The notes beneath the pieces are model-generated. The model was not told the origin of the DNA and did not search any database. It worked only from the letters and a program-made list of their open reading frames with translations. Shown piece by piece: positions 21,242 through 32,224 of a stretch of DNA of 64,000 nucleotides (positions within the stretch are counted from its first letter, which is position 1; the number at the start of each line of letters is the position of its first letter). Origin of the DNA: Okapia johnstoni (lineage: Eukaryota > Chordata > Mammalia > Artiodactyla > Giraffidae); contig CM044313.1 in assembly GCA_024291935.2 (NCBI GenBank), positions 81,591,001-81,655,000 of the forward strand, read 5' to 3'. A program made the position numbers and the translations under genes.

Positions 21242-22932
21242 AGAGATACCAAGGGAACATTTCATGCAAAGATGGGCTCAATAAAAGACAGAAATGGTAT
21301 GGACCTAACAGAAGCAGAAAATATTAAGAAGAGGTGGCAGGAATACACAGAAAAACTATACAAAAAAGATCTTCATGACCCAGATAATCACGATGGTGTG
21401 ATCACTCACCTAGAGCCAGACATCCTGGAATGTGCAGTCAAGTAGGCCTTAGGAAGCATCACTATGAACAGAGCTAGTGGAGGTGATGGAATTCCAGTTG
21501 ACCTAGTTCAAATCCTAAAAGGTGATGCTGTGAAAATGCTGCACTCAATATGCCAGCAAATTTGGAAAACTCAGCAGTGGCCACAGGACTGGAAAAGGTC
21601 AGTTTTCATTCCAATCCCAAAGAAAGGTAATGCCAAAGAGTGCTCAAACTACCACACAATTGCACTCATCTTACAGGCTAGCAAAATGAAACTCAAAATT
21701 CTTTAAGCCAGGCTTCAACAGTATGTGAACCGAGAACTTCCAGATGTTCAAGCTGGTTTTAGAAAAGGCAGAGGAACCAGAGATCAAATTCCCAATATCC
21801 ATTGGATCATCAAAAAAGGAAGAGAGTTCCAGAAAAACATCTACTTCTGCTTTATTGATTACTCCAAAGCCTTTGACTGTGTGGATCACAACAAACTGTG
21901 AAAATTCTTAAATAGATGGAAATACCAGACCACCTAACCTGCTTCTGAGAAATCTGTGTGCAGGTCAAGAAGCAACAGTTAGAACTGGACATGGAACAAC
22001 AGTGAAGTGAAGTGAAGTGAAGTCGTTCAGTCGTGTCCGACTCTTCGCAGCCCCATGAAGTGTAGGCTCCTCCGTCCATGGGATTTTCCAGGCAAGAATA
22101 CTGGAGTGGGTTGCCATTTCCTTCTCCAGGAGATCTTCCCAACCCAGGGGTTGAACTCGGGTCTCCAGCATTGTAGACTGGTTCCAAATAAGGAAAGGAG
22201 TACGTCAAGGCTGCATATTGTCACCCTGCTTATTTAACTTATATGCAGAGTACATCATGAGAAATGCTGGACTGGATGAAGTACAAGCTGGAATCAAGAT
22301 TGCCAGGAGAAATATCAATAACCTCAGATATGCAGATGACACCACCCTTATGGCAGAAAGTGAAAAAGAACTAAAGAGCCTCTTGATGAAAGTGAAAGAG
22401 GAGAGTAAAAAAGTTGTCTTAAAACTCAACATTCAGAAAACAGATCATGGCATCTGGCCCCATCACTTCATGACAAATAGATGGGGAAACAATGGAAACA
22501 GTGAGAGACTTTATTTTTGGGGGCTCCAAAATCACTGCAGATGGTGACTGCAGCCATGAAATTAGAAGATGCTTGCTCCCTGGAAGAAAAGTATGACCAA
22601 CCTAGACTGCATATTAAAAAGCAGAGACATTACTTTGCCAACAAAGGTCCGTCTAGTCAAAGCTATGGTTTTACCAGTAGTCATGTATGGATGTGAGAAT
22701 TGGACTATAAAGCTGAGGGCAGAAGAATAGATGCTTTTGAACTGTAGTGTTGGAGAAGACTCTTGAGAGTCCCTTGGACTACAAGGAGATCCAACCAATC
22801 AATCCATCACTGACTCAGTGGAAATGAGTTTAAGTAAACTCCAGGAGTTGGTGATGGACAGGGAGGCCTGGCGTGGTGCAGTCCATGCGGTTGCAAAAAG
22901 TCAGACACAACTGAGCAACTGAACTGAACTGA
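21242..22932 (+). mobile_element. BovB LINE, RT region to 3' end, with SINE insert and internal deletion
   Basis: Sense BovB from upstream of the reverse transcriptase to the (CTGAA)n end. The palm motif YADDTTL is readable near 22330-22350. Three kinds of damage: substitutions creating stops (for example at 21443 and 21704), a Bov-tA inserted at 22003-22175, and a deletion of about 190 bp at 22805-22808 removing the segment between the thumb and the C-terminus. Non-functional. Confidence 0.96.
22003..22175 (-). mobile_element. Bov-tA SINE inside BovB
   Basis: Antisense SINE with a (TGAAG)n tail, interrupting BovB between the segments GGAACAACAG and ACTGGTTCCAAA that are contiguous in the other copies. 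The tRNA-like head is mostly missing (it stops at GCATTGTAG) and there is no obvious target duplication, so part of the 5' end may have been lost with one duplication copy. Confidence 0.93.
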
Positions 22933-22989
22933 TGATAATTTTATGTTTAGCTTTATGATGAAGCACCAAACTACTTCTGCAGTTTCCAT

Positions 22990-23110
22990 CAGTGCTTTAA
23001 AGGTTCCAGTTTCTCCATAGCCTCATCAAACTTACTTTACATTTTTAAATTACAGTTAACTTATTAGGTGTGAAGTGGCATCTCATTGTGGTTTAGATTC
23101 CTTTCCCTAG
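22990..23110 (-). mobile_element. Old L1 ORF2 fragment, antisense
   Basis: GGTGTGAAGTGGCATCTCATTGTGG at about 23069 is the complement of a well-known L1 ORF2 C-terminal segment. Short and diverged. Confidence 0.55.
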
Positions 23111-23114
23111 TATT

Positions 23115-24350
23115 TTTTAAAAAGTTGTACATACACCTAGCATACCATCTAGCCATTGCAATATTATACATTTACCCAAATGAACTGAAAGCACGTGTCT
23201 CCAAAAAGACTTGTTTTGTTGTTGTTCAGTTGCTAAATCATGTTCTATTCTTTGTAACCCCATGGACTGCAGCATGCCAGGCTTCCCTGTCCTTCACTAT
23301 CTCCCAGAGTTTGCTCAAACTCAGGTCCATTGAGTCAGTGATGCCATCCAACCATCTCATCCTCTGTCGCCTCCTTCTTCTCCTGCCTTCAATCTTTCAT
23401 AGCTTCAGGGTCTTTTCCATTGAGTCAGCTCTTCACATTAGGTGGCCAAATTATTGGAGCTTCAAGTTCAACATCAGTCCATCCAATAAATATTCAAGAT
23501 TGATTTCCTTTAGGATCAACTCTCCCTGCTGTCCAAGGGACTCTCAAGAGTTTTCTTCAGCACCACAGTTTGAAAGAATCAGTTCTTCGGCTCTCAGTCT
23601 TTTTTGTGGTCCAACTCTCACATTCTTACATGATTACTGGAAAAATCATAGCTTTGTCTATATGGACCTTTGTCGGCAAAGTAATGACTCTGCTTTTTAA
23701 TATGCTATCTAGGTTGGTCATAACTTTTCTTCCAAGGAGCAAGCATCTTTTAATTTCATGGTTTCAGTCACCATCCACAATGATTTTGGAGACCAATAAA
23801 AGTCTGTCACTGTTTTCATTTTTTCCCCATCTATTTGCCATGAAGTGATGGGGCTAGATGCCATGATCTTTGTTTTTTGAATGTTGAGATTTTAAGCCAG
23901 CTTATTCACCCTCTTCTATTTGCAACAGCCAAAACCTGGGGGGAAAACCCCAAATATCCATCAATAGATAAATGGATAAACAAATTTGGTGTATTTATTT
24001 AATGGACTACTACTGAGTGACATAGAAAAAATTTTAAAATATTGCTGATTGAAAGAACTCAGAAATAAACCAGTGTATTATTTCATTTATATAAAGTCCT
24101 AGAAAAAACAAAGCAACCTATGGTGACTAGAAAGCATATCAGTTGTTTCCTTTGAATGTGGGTTTAGGTGTGAACAGAGGTATGGATTACCAAGGGACTT
24201 CAGGAAGCCCTAGGGAATGATGAATATATTCTTTATCTTGATTATGATATAGTTTTATGAATACATACATATATCAAAATTCTTTAAATTGTCTACTTTA
24301 ATAAATATGTGCAATTTATTCTACATCAGTCATTCTCAGAAAGGATCTTT
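23115..24350 (+). mobile_element. Old L1 3' end, split by BovB
   Basis: CATTTACCCAAATGAACTGA before the BovB and CAACAGCCAAAACCTGG, ATCCATCAATAGATAAATGG, TTTCATTTATATAAAGTCC after it follow the sense order of L1 ORF2 end and 3' UTR. The 3' boundary is blurred by the tandem duplication at 24243. Confidence 0.75.
23214..23917 (-). mobile_element. BovB LINE 3' end, 5'-truncated
   Basis: Antisense BovB interrupting the old L1. It runs from the 3' terminus back to just downstream of YADD. Frames 23086-23700 and 23570-23848 on the plus strand are antisense readings only. Confidence 0.96.
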
Positions 24351-24586
24351 AAAAGGTAGAGCCACAAGTATCATGATCTAAGAGTATGTTTTAAAAGTTT
24401 GGTAAAGTTATTTTTATGATATAGTTTTATGAATACATACATATATCAAAATTCTTTAAATTGTCTACTTTAATAAATATGTGCAATTTATTCTACATCA
24501 GTCATTCTCAGAAAGGATCTTTAAAAGGTAGAGCCACAAGTATCATGATCTAAGAGTATGTTTTAAAAGTTTGGTAAAGTTATTTT
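24243..24586. repeat. Perfect 172-bp tandem duplication
   Basis: Bases 24243-24414 are repeated at 24415-24586 with no mismatch that I can find. The unit is AT-rich and overlaps the 3' UTR of an old L1. Perfect identity in otherwise diverged sequence means a very recent duplication or an assembly artefact. Confidence 0.97.
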
Positions 24587-24865
24587 TTAAAACCCTAATT
24601 GTTAACAATAAGCATTTCTTCCATTGATTCTAGTATTCATCTGTTTGTTTTTTTTTTTTTTTTAATTCACTTTCTGTACCTTCTTCCAAGTTGAGATCAT
24701 AGTTTTTTTTCTCTCTTGGCATATTATTATGTATGGTAACTTCTTAATTACTCATATATGTTCATAAAATTTTGCTGTTAGATGAAATTAGGTTCCTCTG
24801 TTAAGCCAAAAGTCAGAAATCTCTTGTTTCTTCTATATAATGGAATCAGAGCTAGTTTCCTAATG

Positions 24866-25082
24866 TGCGTGCCTGCATGCTTCAGTCATGTCCAGCTCTT
24901 TGCGACCCTGTGGACTGTAACCCGCCAGGCTCCTCTATCTATGGGATTCTCCAGGCAAGAATACTGGAGTGGTTTTCTATACTCTTCTCCAGAGATCTTC
25001 GCAACACAGGGATTGAACCCACATCTTTTATGTCTCCTGCACTGGCAGGCAGGTTCTTTACCACTAGCGCCACCAGTTTCCC
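24866..25082 (-). mobile_element. Bov-tA SINE
   Basis: Antisense copy. The head ends GCGCCACCAG without the final GGGAAGCCC complement. A possible 7-base duplication AGTTTCC (24854-24860 and 25074-25080) is not flush with the SINE and is uncertain. Confidence 0.94.
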
Positions 25083-25400
25083 AGTATTTGCTCTAATACT
25101 CAGTGACTTAAAACAGCAGACCTGTAATACTTCTCTTGTGCCAGCAGGTTGCCTGGGTGTGGCTCTCAGGTTTGTCCAGCTGGGGTAGTTCTGCTCCATT
25201 TGTCTTTCATCTTTCTCAGGGCAGTGGATAAGCAAGACTTACCCTCTCAGAAATGGCTGAGGTGTGAGTAGACTTTTAGGAACACCCACGGCCTCTTAAA
25301 GTTTGGCTTACAAATGGTATGCTGTCATATCCTTTTGTTAGTCAAAGGAAGTTATCTGGTCAAATCCAAAGTCAAATAGACACCATCCTGTTAGTTTGAG
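25083..25400 (-). repeat. Possible ancient mammalian repeat, unassigned
   Basis: CAGTGACTTAAAACAGCAGAC and TGTCCAGCTGGGGTAGTTCTG resemble a common old LTR/DNA-element-like mammalian repeat (TAAAACAACA...TTTATT and GGTCAGCTGGG motifs). Assignment is by memory and weak. Confidence 0.35.
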
Positions 25401-26655
25401 GATCCCATGACCAATAGTGTCTGTACAACAAGAGTGATGTATTAAGGTCAATAATGTGATCTGCAAACATCAGTTTTATATTGTACATACTTTCCCCTCT
25501 CCTCATTCTTACTAGTTCTCTGTTGACTAGAGAAGATACCCCACTCTTTCTATGTCTTCAGTAGAATAGTCCTGATTTAGCTTTTGAAGCTTAATCATTC
25601 TCTATATCCCTTTAAAGATTCTACACTCTAGCCCATGTGATGATGCCCATCTGATGCTGCATTTTCTTGCTTCTTTTTGCTCCTTCAGCTTTCTTTGCTG
25701 AAATCCTCCCAGATTCATCACAAACTTCTTTTATAAAAAAGGATCCACAAATTTCTTTTTATAAAAAATAGGCAGTATAGTTTCAAAAAAAGAGGAGCGG
25801 AGATAATGTGATAAGAAAGGCTAGATAAAATCCTTATCAACCACTTATTAGCTTTTGGGAAAGTAATTTCTTCATCTGTAAAACTGATAGGATATCATTT
25901 TCTTAACTTTTCTGTGAGCCAGTAGAAACAATATTGAGATTATTAATTCCTTTCTTCCCTCCTTTTCTTTTCCTCCAGTTTTATTTGACATTTTCTCTAT
26001 GATTCCATAAAGGGAGACTTCTAAAGGTTTGTTTCAGGAAGTTTGAGGATGCTGCCAAAGTATATGTTCTGAATTTATGAATGAAATGCAGAATTTCCAT
26101 AAATCACCCAGTCATTAAACAGACAGAAGAACCACTGACTTTTAACATTTCTTATAGCATTTTGCATAGGTCCTTATGCTATAAGCACACAGAACAGTTA
26201 CTTCATTGAGGGGCCTGTGTGAATGAGAGAATAAAAATTGAATGACATATTGATGAATTGATTCAGAACGCAGACCTTTATCTGTGTAGTTTGTGGGTCA
26301 AATGGAAAAGTAGACTGCTCATTATTTTAAAACTCATGGAATATACAGTAACATTCTTATTAGGCATTTCAAAACCTTTCACAGAGTTAACAGCTATCAA
26401 AGGTAGATGTCTATAAAAGAAGTATTAATAGTATATTTTTAAACAAGTTATTTAGATTTCATCAATATTTCACCAAAGATTTCATAGTTCCATGGAAGCT
26501 TATTTAATTTTATCAGTTAAAAGTCTATTAGAATAAATTCAAAATAATAAAATCTCTGTTCATCAAAAACTTGCACCTTTAAAAGACAAAGACCTGCTGT
26601 ATTATTCAAGATACAATGTATTATGATGTGGAACCAGATTAACCCTGAAGTGTCA
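25401..26655. other. No recognised feature (1.25 kb)
   Basis: Unique-looking sequence with ordinary composition. No repeat, ORF or RNA recognised. Confidence 0.5.
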
Positions 26656-27015
26656 GTGGCATAATAGAATAGAATTTTATGTCTCACTCAGTTGCATGTC
26701 TGTCACTCAGTTACATGTCCAACAGAGGAGCTCCGATCCATATAGTCACTCAAAGTCCCAGGCTGACAAATTCTAGCATCTCAGTACAGGACCTCCATAA
26801 TTTGTGCATTAGAGGAAGTGAGAAGACAGAGAACTTGTGCCCTGTCTTGTAACTCTTACCCTAGATGCTCTCCGTCCAGTGCTCTTAGAAGTGTTAAAGG
26901 TCATTTTTATTCATAGTCTACTGGGCAGGACACACCATGTGTCTCCATTTAACTATAGTGTGCTGGGGAATAGGGAACATGTGGATATTCAGTGAGCTGT
27001 AAATATCTCAGCCAC
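26656..27015. repeat. Possible ancient repeat, unassigned
   Basis: TTTATGTCTCACTCAGTTGC, GTCACTCAAAGTCCCAGGCTGA and GTCTACTGGGCAGGAC suggest the same old family as 25083-25400, 31276-31602 and 46830-47225. Weak. Confidence 0.35.
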
Positions 27016-27069
27016 AGTTATAACTGGATCTAAACTCATCCAAAGTAATTGTTGGTAAATAAATAAGAT

Positions 27070-27160
27070 GTGTTAGTCACTCAGTCATGTCTGACTCTTC
27101 GTGACCCCATAGATTGTAGCTCACCAGGCTCCTCTGTCCTTGGGATTTTCCAGGCAAAAA
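27070..27160 (-). mobile_element. Bov-tA 3' fragment
   Basis: About 90 bp of the BovB-derived tail (GTCACTCAGTCATGTCTGAC to TTTTCCAGGCAAAA). The tRNA-like head is absent. Confidence 0.92.
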
Positions 27161-27785
27161 AGTGATGTAAGTCAAAGTTAAAACATCCTTGGAATGTGGT
27201 AGGAGGTCTCCTCTGAGATTTTATAAATTCGGTCCACAGAAGTGTGTCTTTCTTTGTCATGAATGTTGTTTAATGACAATCATCCTTGGTATCTTGTGTC
27301 TCTGCACATCCTGCAAGCAGAACTAACTTCTTTTGTTTTAGACTTAACTCTCTGAAGACATTTGTTCAGTGAATAGACTTGGAAAGCTATATGTCTCACT
27401 CTGGAGCAAAGGGCAAACATGCTTACTTTCCATGATAAAAGCTTTGGATTCCCTAAGATCAGGGTTTCCCACCCACAATGTAACACGTGGGCATCCATCT
27501 GGACCCATTCAGGTTGCCTTTGTGGAACTTGAGGCAGGGGAAATGGATGCATACAATTCTAAGGCAAAAAGTCTGTTGCTACTATTGTAAGTATAATCTG
27601 TCCTTCTTCTTTGACCTGGAGTCTTGCTTTCTTCCACCAGCATCGGTGAAACTGATGAGTGAACTTTTTTCTTTGTAAGTAGGGTGAACTCTCACCCCCT
27701 TCATGATTGTTAACAAATGTATGTAGAGAACACATCTAATACAACAACAAAAAATGGTTGACAGAAACTCTAAAGCTTCATTTAT
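27161..27785. other. No recognised feature
   Basis: Short frames (for example 27280-27552 minus, 27369-27590 plus) have no recognisable domain. The sequence may be an old repeat that I cannot identify. Confidence 0.45.
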
Positions 27786-28300
27786 TTAACAAATGTAAAG
27801 TTGTGTTCCTAGTTTGTGTGAGATATGATACCAGATATTTAGATAAGGTAAAGATGAAAAGATATGGCCCTTGTATTCAGGTTACTTACAGTCTAGTTGG
27901 AAGAATACATGGAAACAAAAGATATCAGAACACTGTAATAAGATGGCATACAAAATACAGTGAGACTCTGAGGAGGAAGAGTAGTGCAGTCCCCTGGGAG
28001 AGGCTTTATTTGAGGAGATAGTATTTTAATTGAGATAGGAGATGAATACAAGTTCACCAGATGGTCAAGAAGTGGAGAAGACTTTTAGGAAGAGGGAAAA
28101 TCAGGAATAAAAATCCTGACATACTGTCTTTTTGGGGAAATGCCTGGCTGGAATTTTAAGTATAAGAATTCAGAGGATAATGGTGAAAAGGATGGTCTGA
28201 GAGGTAAACAATGACTGTACCGTGAAGGTTTCTAAATGCCACGCAAAGGACTTTGGATTTATCCTGTAGGCCATACAGAACTATTTAGGTGCACTTCAAA
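27786..28300 (+). repeat. Unassigned ancient mammalian repeat
   Basis: ACAGTCTAGTTGGAAGAATAC, CAAAGGACTTTGGATTTATCC and TAGGCCATACAGAACTATT are landmarks of a long, old dispersed element also seen at 15196-15510 and 48650-49560. The 87-codon frame at 27758-28021 is incidental. Confidence 0.45.
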
Positions 28301-29631
28301 ATAATTAGAAATAAGGCTCTCAAGAGGATTTCAAGAAACAAACTTACTCTTTCTAGAACAATAATTTACTAAATTACTGTATCCACCTTCCTTTTCATAT
28401 AAGATTATTCTTTTGTTGATACTGAGAATGATTATCTTAATTAAACAGCTTCTCTATAATATTACATATTGCTTTAAAGTAGATGCTTAAGCCAGTTTTG
28501 AAATTGTAGCTCCATAGCCACGCTGCAACAGAGCTGAACCATCAAAGCCAAGCTGTGTTCATTATCCCTAACACTAGTAAGGAAAGATTGTGAGGTTTTA
28601 TTAAACAATAATTACATTAATTTTTTTTTCAAAAGAGGCGTAGTCTTTACTTTTGGAAGATTGATATGATAATATTTTCTCTTTTGAAAGATTAACTTTT
28701 CAATTTAATTTTGATTGCAATTCTGATAAAATACATTGAATTCTTCCCAAAAGAATAATTCCTGAAAAGAATTGAAGTACAGTTGTCAGCCCATGTGAAA
28801 AGTAAGTGTGTCATCTGTGTGATACATAGGTTAAATTTAACTTGGTGGTTCAAAAACTTTGTTTACATATTCCTTCAAGATGTGATGGGCACCTTTCTCC
28901 TGAAGAATAGGTTTTTCCTTGTAATGGGGTAGATCCAGGTGCTGGAAACCCAGGGCATACATGTGTGAAAATTTTCCTGATATTTGCTCAGTCACTTGCC
29001 AAATCGGTTGAAGAATGAGGCACCCTCTTTTGCTGTTGTTGGAATTTACAGATGTAAGGCTGGTATCATTCTACATAGCTGCTGGCTTTGGGGCTCTTTT
29101 TGCTACTCTGGTAAAACAATTAAGTTTAAAGGAAAATTCTATGAGTAGGTAGGGTGAGGCATATCTTCTTACAAAACTGGACTGTGGGGAGCCATGTTGG
29201 AGTTATGGAAATGATGTCATAGTAATCTCTTACATTATAGTGTGAAGTACTCTAATGATCAAATGATGACTCAGCCTGGAGCTTTTCTTACCTCTAATTA
29301 GAAAACTGTCTACCTGTTGTGATTCTGAGAATGCTGCCAAGGACTTCCTGTCCAACAATATAGCTTTCTGTTTATTGGTATATACTGGTAGACAACTTAT
29401 CCCCAAATTAGAGGTGACATTTAAGGTACAAATGCCCCTAAGTATGTGATTTTATACTTAATATGCCCCTGGGTGAGGGGTTGTATACTGTAAATGAAGT
29501 GTAAAAGCAAGGTTTGTTGATGGAGATTGGTAGGAATGATCAGTCACTTGAGTATCAGATATATGAAGCGGGGAGTGATTTAGAAGATGCAGTGAAGGGT
29601 AGGTAAAGATTCCAAAGACAAATAAAATTTT
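28301..29631. other. No recognised feature (1.3 kb)
   Basis: AT-rich with some mixed-composition patches (28860-29230). I see no repeat or coding signal. Confidence 0.5.
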
Positions 29632-29880
29632 ATTAGCTACTGTTTCTTGAGTGCCTATTATGTACCCGGAAGGTCTAACCTCTTTCAATGGATTATCTCC
29701 TTTAAACTACCCCAACTATCCTGTAAGGTAGGCACTGTTTTTATCCCCCATTCCAAAGATGTGACAGCTAAAGCACAGGGAGAATGTCACTTTTCCAAGG
29801 TTACATAATTGGTAAGTTGTTGAAATTCCAATCCAGACAGCCTGACACTAGCCTACCCTTTTCACCACCTTCCTGCCCTT
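29632..29880 (-). mobile_element. MIR SINE
   Basis: Complement of MIR: CTGTAAGGTAGGCACTGTT, AGCACAGGGAGAATG, TTTCCAAGGTTACATAATTGG and ACACTAGCCTACCCTTTTCACCA follow the MIR order from 3' to head. Confidence 0.75.
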
Positions 29881-29982
29881 CATTTTTATCAGTTTTGAAC
29901 ATGTTTCTCATGAAATCAGAGCCCCTTGCATAGGACAACATAGTTGACCCCCGTAAAGCTACAGTAAGTTTATGAAAGGACT

Positions 29983-30254
29983 GCTGCTGCTGCTAAGTCG
30001 CTTCAGTCCTGTCCGACTCTGTGTGACCCCATAGACGGCAGCCCATCAGGCTCCCCCGTCCCTGGGGTTCTCCAGGCAAGAACACTGGAGTGGGTTGCCA
30101 TTTCCTTCTCCAATGCATGAAAGGAAGAGAAAGTGAGGTCGCTCAGTCGTGTCCGACTCTTAGCGACCCCATGGACTGCAGCCTACCAGGCTCCTCTGTC
30201 AATGGGATTTTCCAGGCGAGAGTACTGGAGTGGGTTGCCATTGCCTTCTCCAAA
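29983..30254 (-). mobile_element. Full-length Bov-A2 dimer SINE with 9-bp target duplication
   Basis: Bov-A2 consists of two BovB-3'-derived Bov-A monomers without a tRNA head. Both are present here (29983-30114 and 30130-30254), joined by the short CATGCATTGGAGAAGG-type linker complement, with the (AGC)n tail as CTGCTGCTGCT at the left. GAAAGGACT at 29974-29982 recurs at 30255-30263, exactly bounding the element. Well preserved, so relatively young. Confidence 0.96.
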
Positions 30255-30308
30255 GAAAGGACTAATAAGGTTAATAACTCTCTATCTGTATATATATGTA
30301 CGTGTATA

Positions 30309-30670
30309 TGAACTGTGGTGTTGGAGAAGACTCTTGAGAGTCCCTTGGACTGCAAGGAGATCCAACCAGTCCATCCTAAAGGAGATCAGTCCTGAGTGTT
30401 CAATGGAAGGACTGATGTTGAAGCTGAAACTCCAATACTTTGGCCACCTGATGCGAAGAGCTGACTCATTTGAAAAGACCCCGATTCTGGGAAAGATTAA
30501 GGGCAGGAGGAGAAGGGGACGACAGAGGATGCAATGGTTGGATGGCATCACCGACTCAATGGACATGAGTTTGGGTAAACTCTGGGAGTTGGCGATGGAC
30601 AGGGAGGCCTGACATGCTGCAATCCATGGGGTCGCAAAGAGTCAGACACAACTGAGTGACTGAACTGAAT
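30309..30670 (+). mobile_element. BovB LINE 3' end, short
   Basis: Sense BovB starting at GAACTGTGGTGTTGGAGAAG and ending in CTGAACTGAA. The frame 30133-30612 reads from Bov-A2 into the BovB C-terminus and is not a gene. Both flanks are ATATATGTA-like, so a target duplication is possible but cannot be told from the local AT repeat. Confidence 0.96.
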
Positions 30671-31119
30671 ATATGTATATTTTCCTTCATCAATGTGAAA
30701 AAGAGAATTAGATATGCATTTTAATGAATAAATAACTAAAGCATCAAGCTCGTATTTTGTGTCATAAGTATAAGACATTGCCAACATGCTCCTTAAATTT
30801 CTTTTTTCCCATAGAAGAGTAGTATTTTAAGTTAGTAGTGATGTATTCCTAATTGAGAAAATAAAGGAGGGACTCTTGATGAAGATGGTTTTGGATATAT
30901 AAGATACTCTGAGATGGAGGAGATATTCTTCTATTCAGTTTTGTCTTATTCTCCATTTTATTAAGGCAAAACCAGATTGGGTCATCAGAGTGGGTTTTTA
31001 GACTTTCTGTTCATAAATTTTCCTTTTTTTTGCCATGAAGATTCTTTTTCTCTCACCTAGGTTTTTATTTACCTTCTACTTTGTCCATTTTCAAGGAAAA
31101 GAATGAGGGAAAAGTACTG
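30671..31119. other. No recognised feature
   Basis: AT-rich sequence without identifiable element. Confidence 0.5.
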
Positions 31120-31275
31120 ATATATGGAGGGATTTAAGAGCCCAAGCTTTATAAAGTTGAACTTGATTTGGAATGCTGACCCTACCATTTGCTAAACATG
31201 ACACTGGGCAAGTTATTAATGACTTGGAAATGTTATTTTCCTCTTCTATAAAATAAATGTATCAAATGAGAGGAC
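31120..31275 (+). mobile_element. MIR SINE fragment
   Basis: TTAAGAGCCCAAGC, CCTACCATTTGCTAA and ACTGGGCAAGTTATTAATGAC track the MIR sense order. Confidence 0.6.
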
Positions 31276-31602
31276 TTATAGCTATACATAACAAACTTTC
31301 AACTCTTAGCGGGTTTATTTCCCCCACGTGTAAAGAAGTCTGTTGGTAAGTAGCTGCTGATTTTGGCCCCAAATTTGATGATTTCAGGGCCAGTTTTTCT
31401 GCCATTCTCTAGATCATTCCTATAGATCAGTTTTTGCCTCAGGGTAACAAAGTGATTGCAGCAACCTCAGACATTTCATTGTATTCAAGGCAGGAAGAAG
31501 ATGGAAGTGGAAGCAATAGTTATTACAGTCTTTTTGTGTGTGTTATCAGAAAAGCAAAATCTTCTCTGAACCCCTATTTCTACTTATGCTCTATGGGACA
31601 GG
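31276..31602. repeat. Possible ancient repeat, unassigned
   Basis: GGGTTTATTTCCCCCACGTG, GATTTTGGCCCCAAATTTG and CCTCAGACATTTCATTGTATTC loosely follow the family suggested at 26656-27015. Weak support. Confidence 0.35.
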
Positions 31603-31907
31603 GGCTTTCCTGGTGTCTCAGACAGTAAAGAATCTACCTGCAGTGTGGGAGACCTGGGTTCGATCCCTGGATTGGGAAGATCCCCTGGAGGAGAGCATGG
31701 CAACCCACTCCAGTATTCTTGCCTGGAGAATACCCATAAACAAAGGACCTGGGCGAGCTACAGTCCATGGGGTCACAAAGAGTCAGACCCGACTGAGTGG
31801 CTAAGCACACATGGAACACCTGTGGTGGATTCATGTCAATGTATGGCAAAACCAATACAATATTGTAAAGTAAAAAAAAATAAAAAAAATAAAAAAAAAA
31901 AAAGGAG
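31603..31907 (+). mobile_element. Bov-tA SINE fused to an L1 3' end
   Basis: 31603-31805 is a sense Bov-tA with an intact B box (GGTTCGATCCC, 31659-31669). Without any spacer it runs into ACACATGGAACACCTG...GGTGGATTCATGTCAATG...CAATATTGTAAAG and a mixed A-rich tail, the last ~65 bp of the artiodactyl L1. The join lies in the shared ACACATG. Either a separate short L1 insertion landed exactly at the SINE end, or this is one chimeric insertion. I found no target duplication to decide. Confidence 0.9.
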
Positions 31908-31964
31908 TTGGAGAAAACGCATTTAGCTCTCCCAATAGGATTTCAAATGTTAATGAGTTGGTCA

Positions 31965-32125
31965 TATATTTGTGTTACAAAGGACAGTAATAATAGATCC
32001 ACTTCACAAGTTAGATAAAGATTAAATTAGGTAATATATCAAGTGCTAATTCTGTGCCTATCATATAGGAAGTATTTACTTAATACAAGGCAGCTATAGT
32101 TATCATTGTCATGTCTTATATTGTC
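31965..32125 (+). mobile_element. MIR SINE 3' fragment
   Basis: AATAATAGATCCACTTCACAAG, AGATTAAATTAGGTAATAT and TGCCTATCATATAGGAAGT are MIR 3' landmarks. Confidence 0.6.
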
Positions 32126-32224
32126 ATTCCCATTACCAAGAAAGTAATATGAACCCTCCATAGCATCTCATCTTATCTCAAAAATCCAAAGTCACAGAGC
32201 CTCCTCAGTCACAGACTCTTTCAT

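Noticed and set aside
22003..22175. ACAG/GTAG as a target duplication of the Bov-tA in BovB
   Set aside because: Too short and mismatched; the SINE head is truncated, so the duplication cannot be recognised.
30309..30670. ATATATGTA flanks as a target duplication of the short BovB
   Set aside because: The flanks are simple AT dinucleotide sequence, so the match is not informative.
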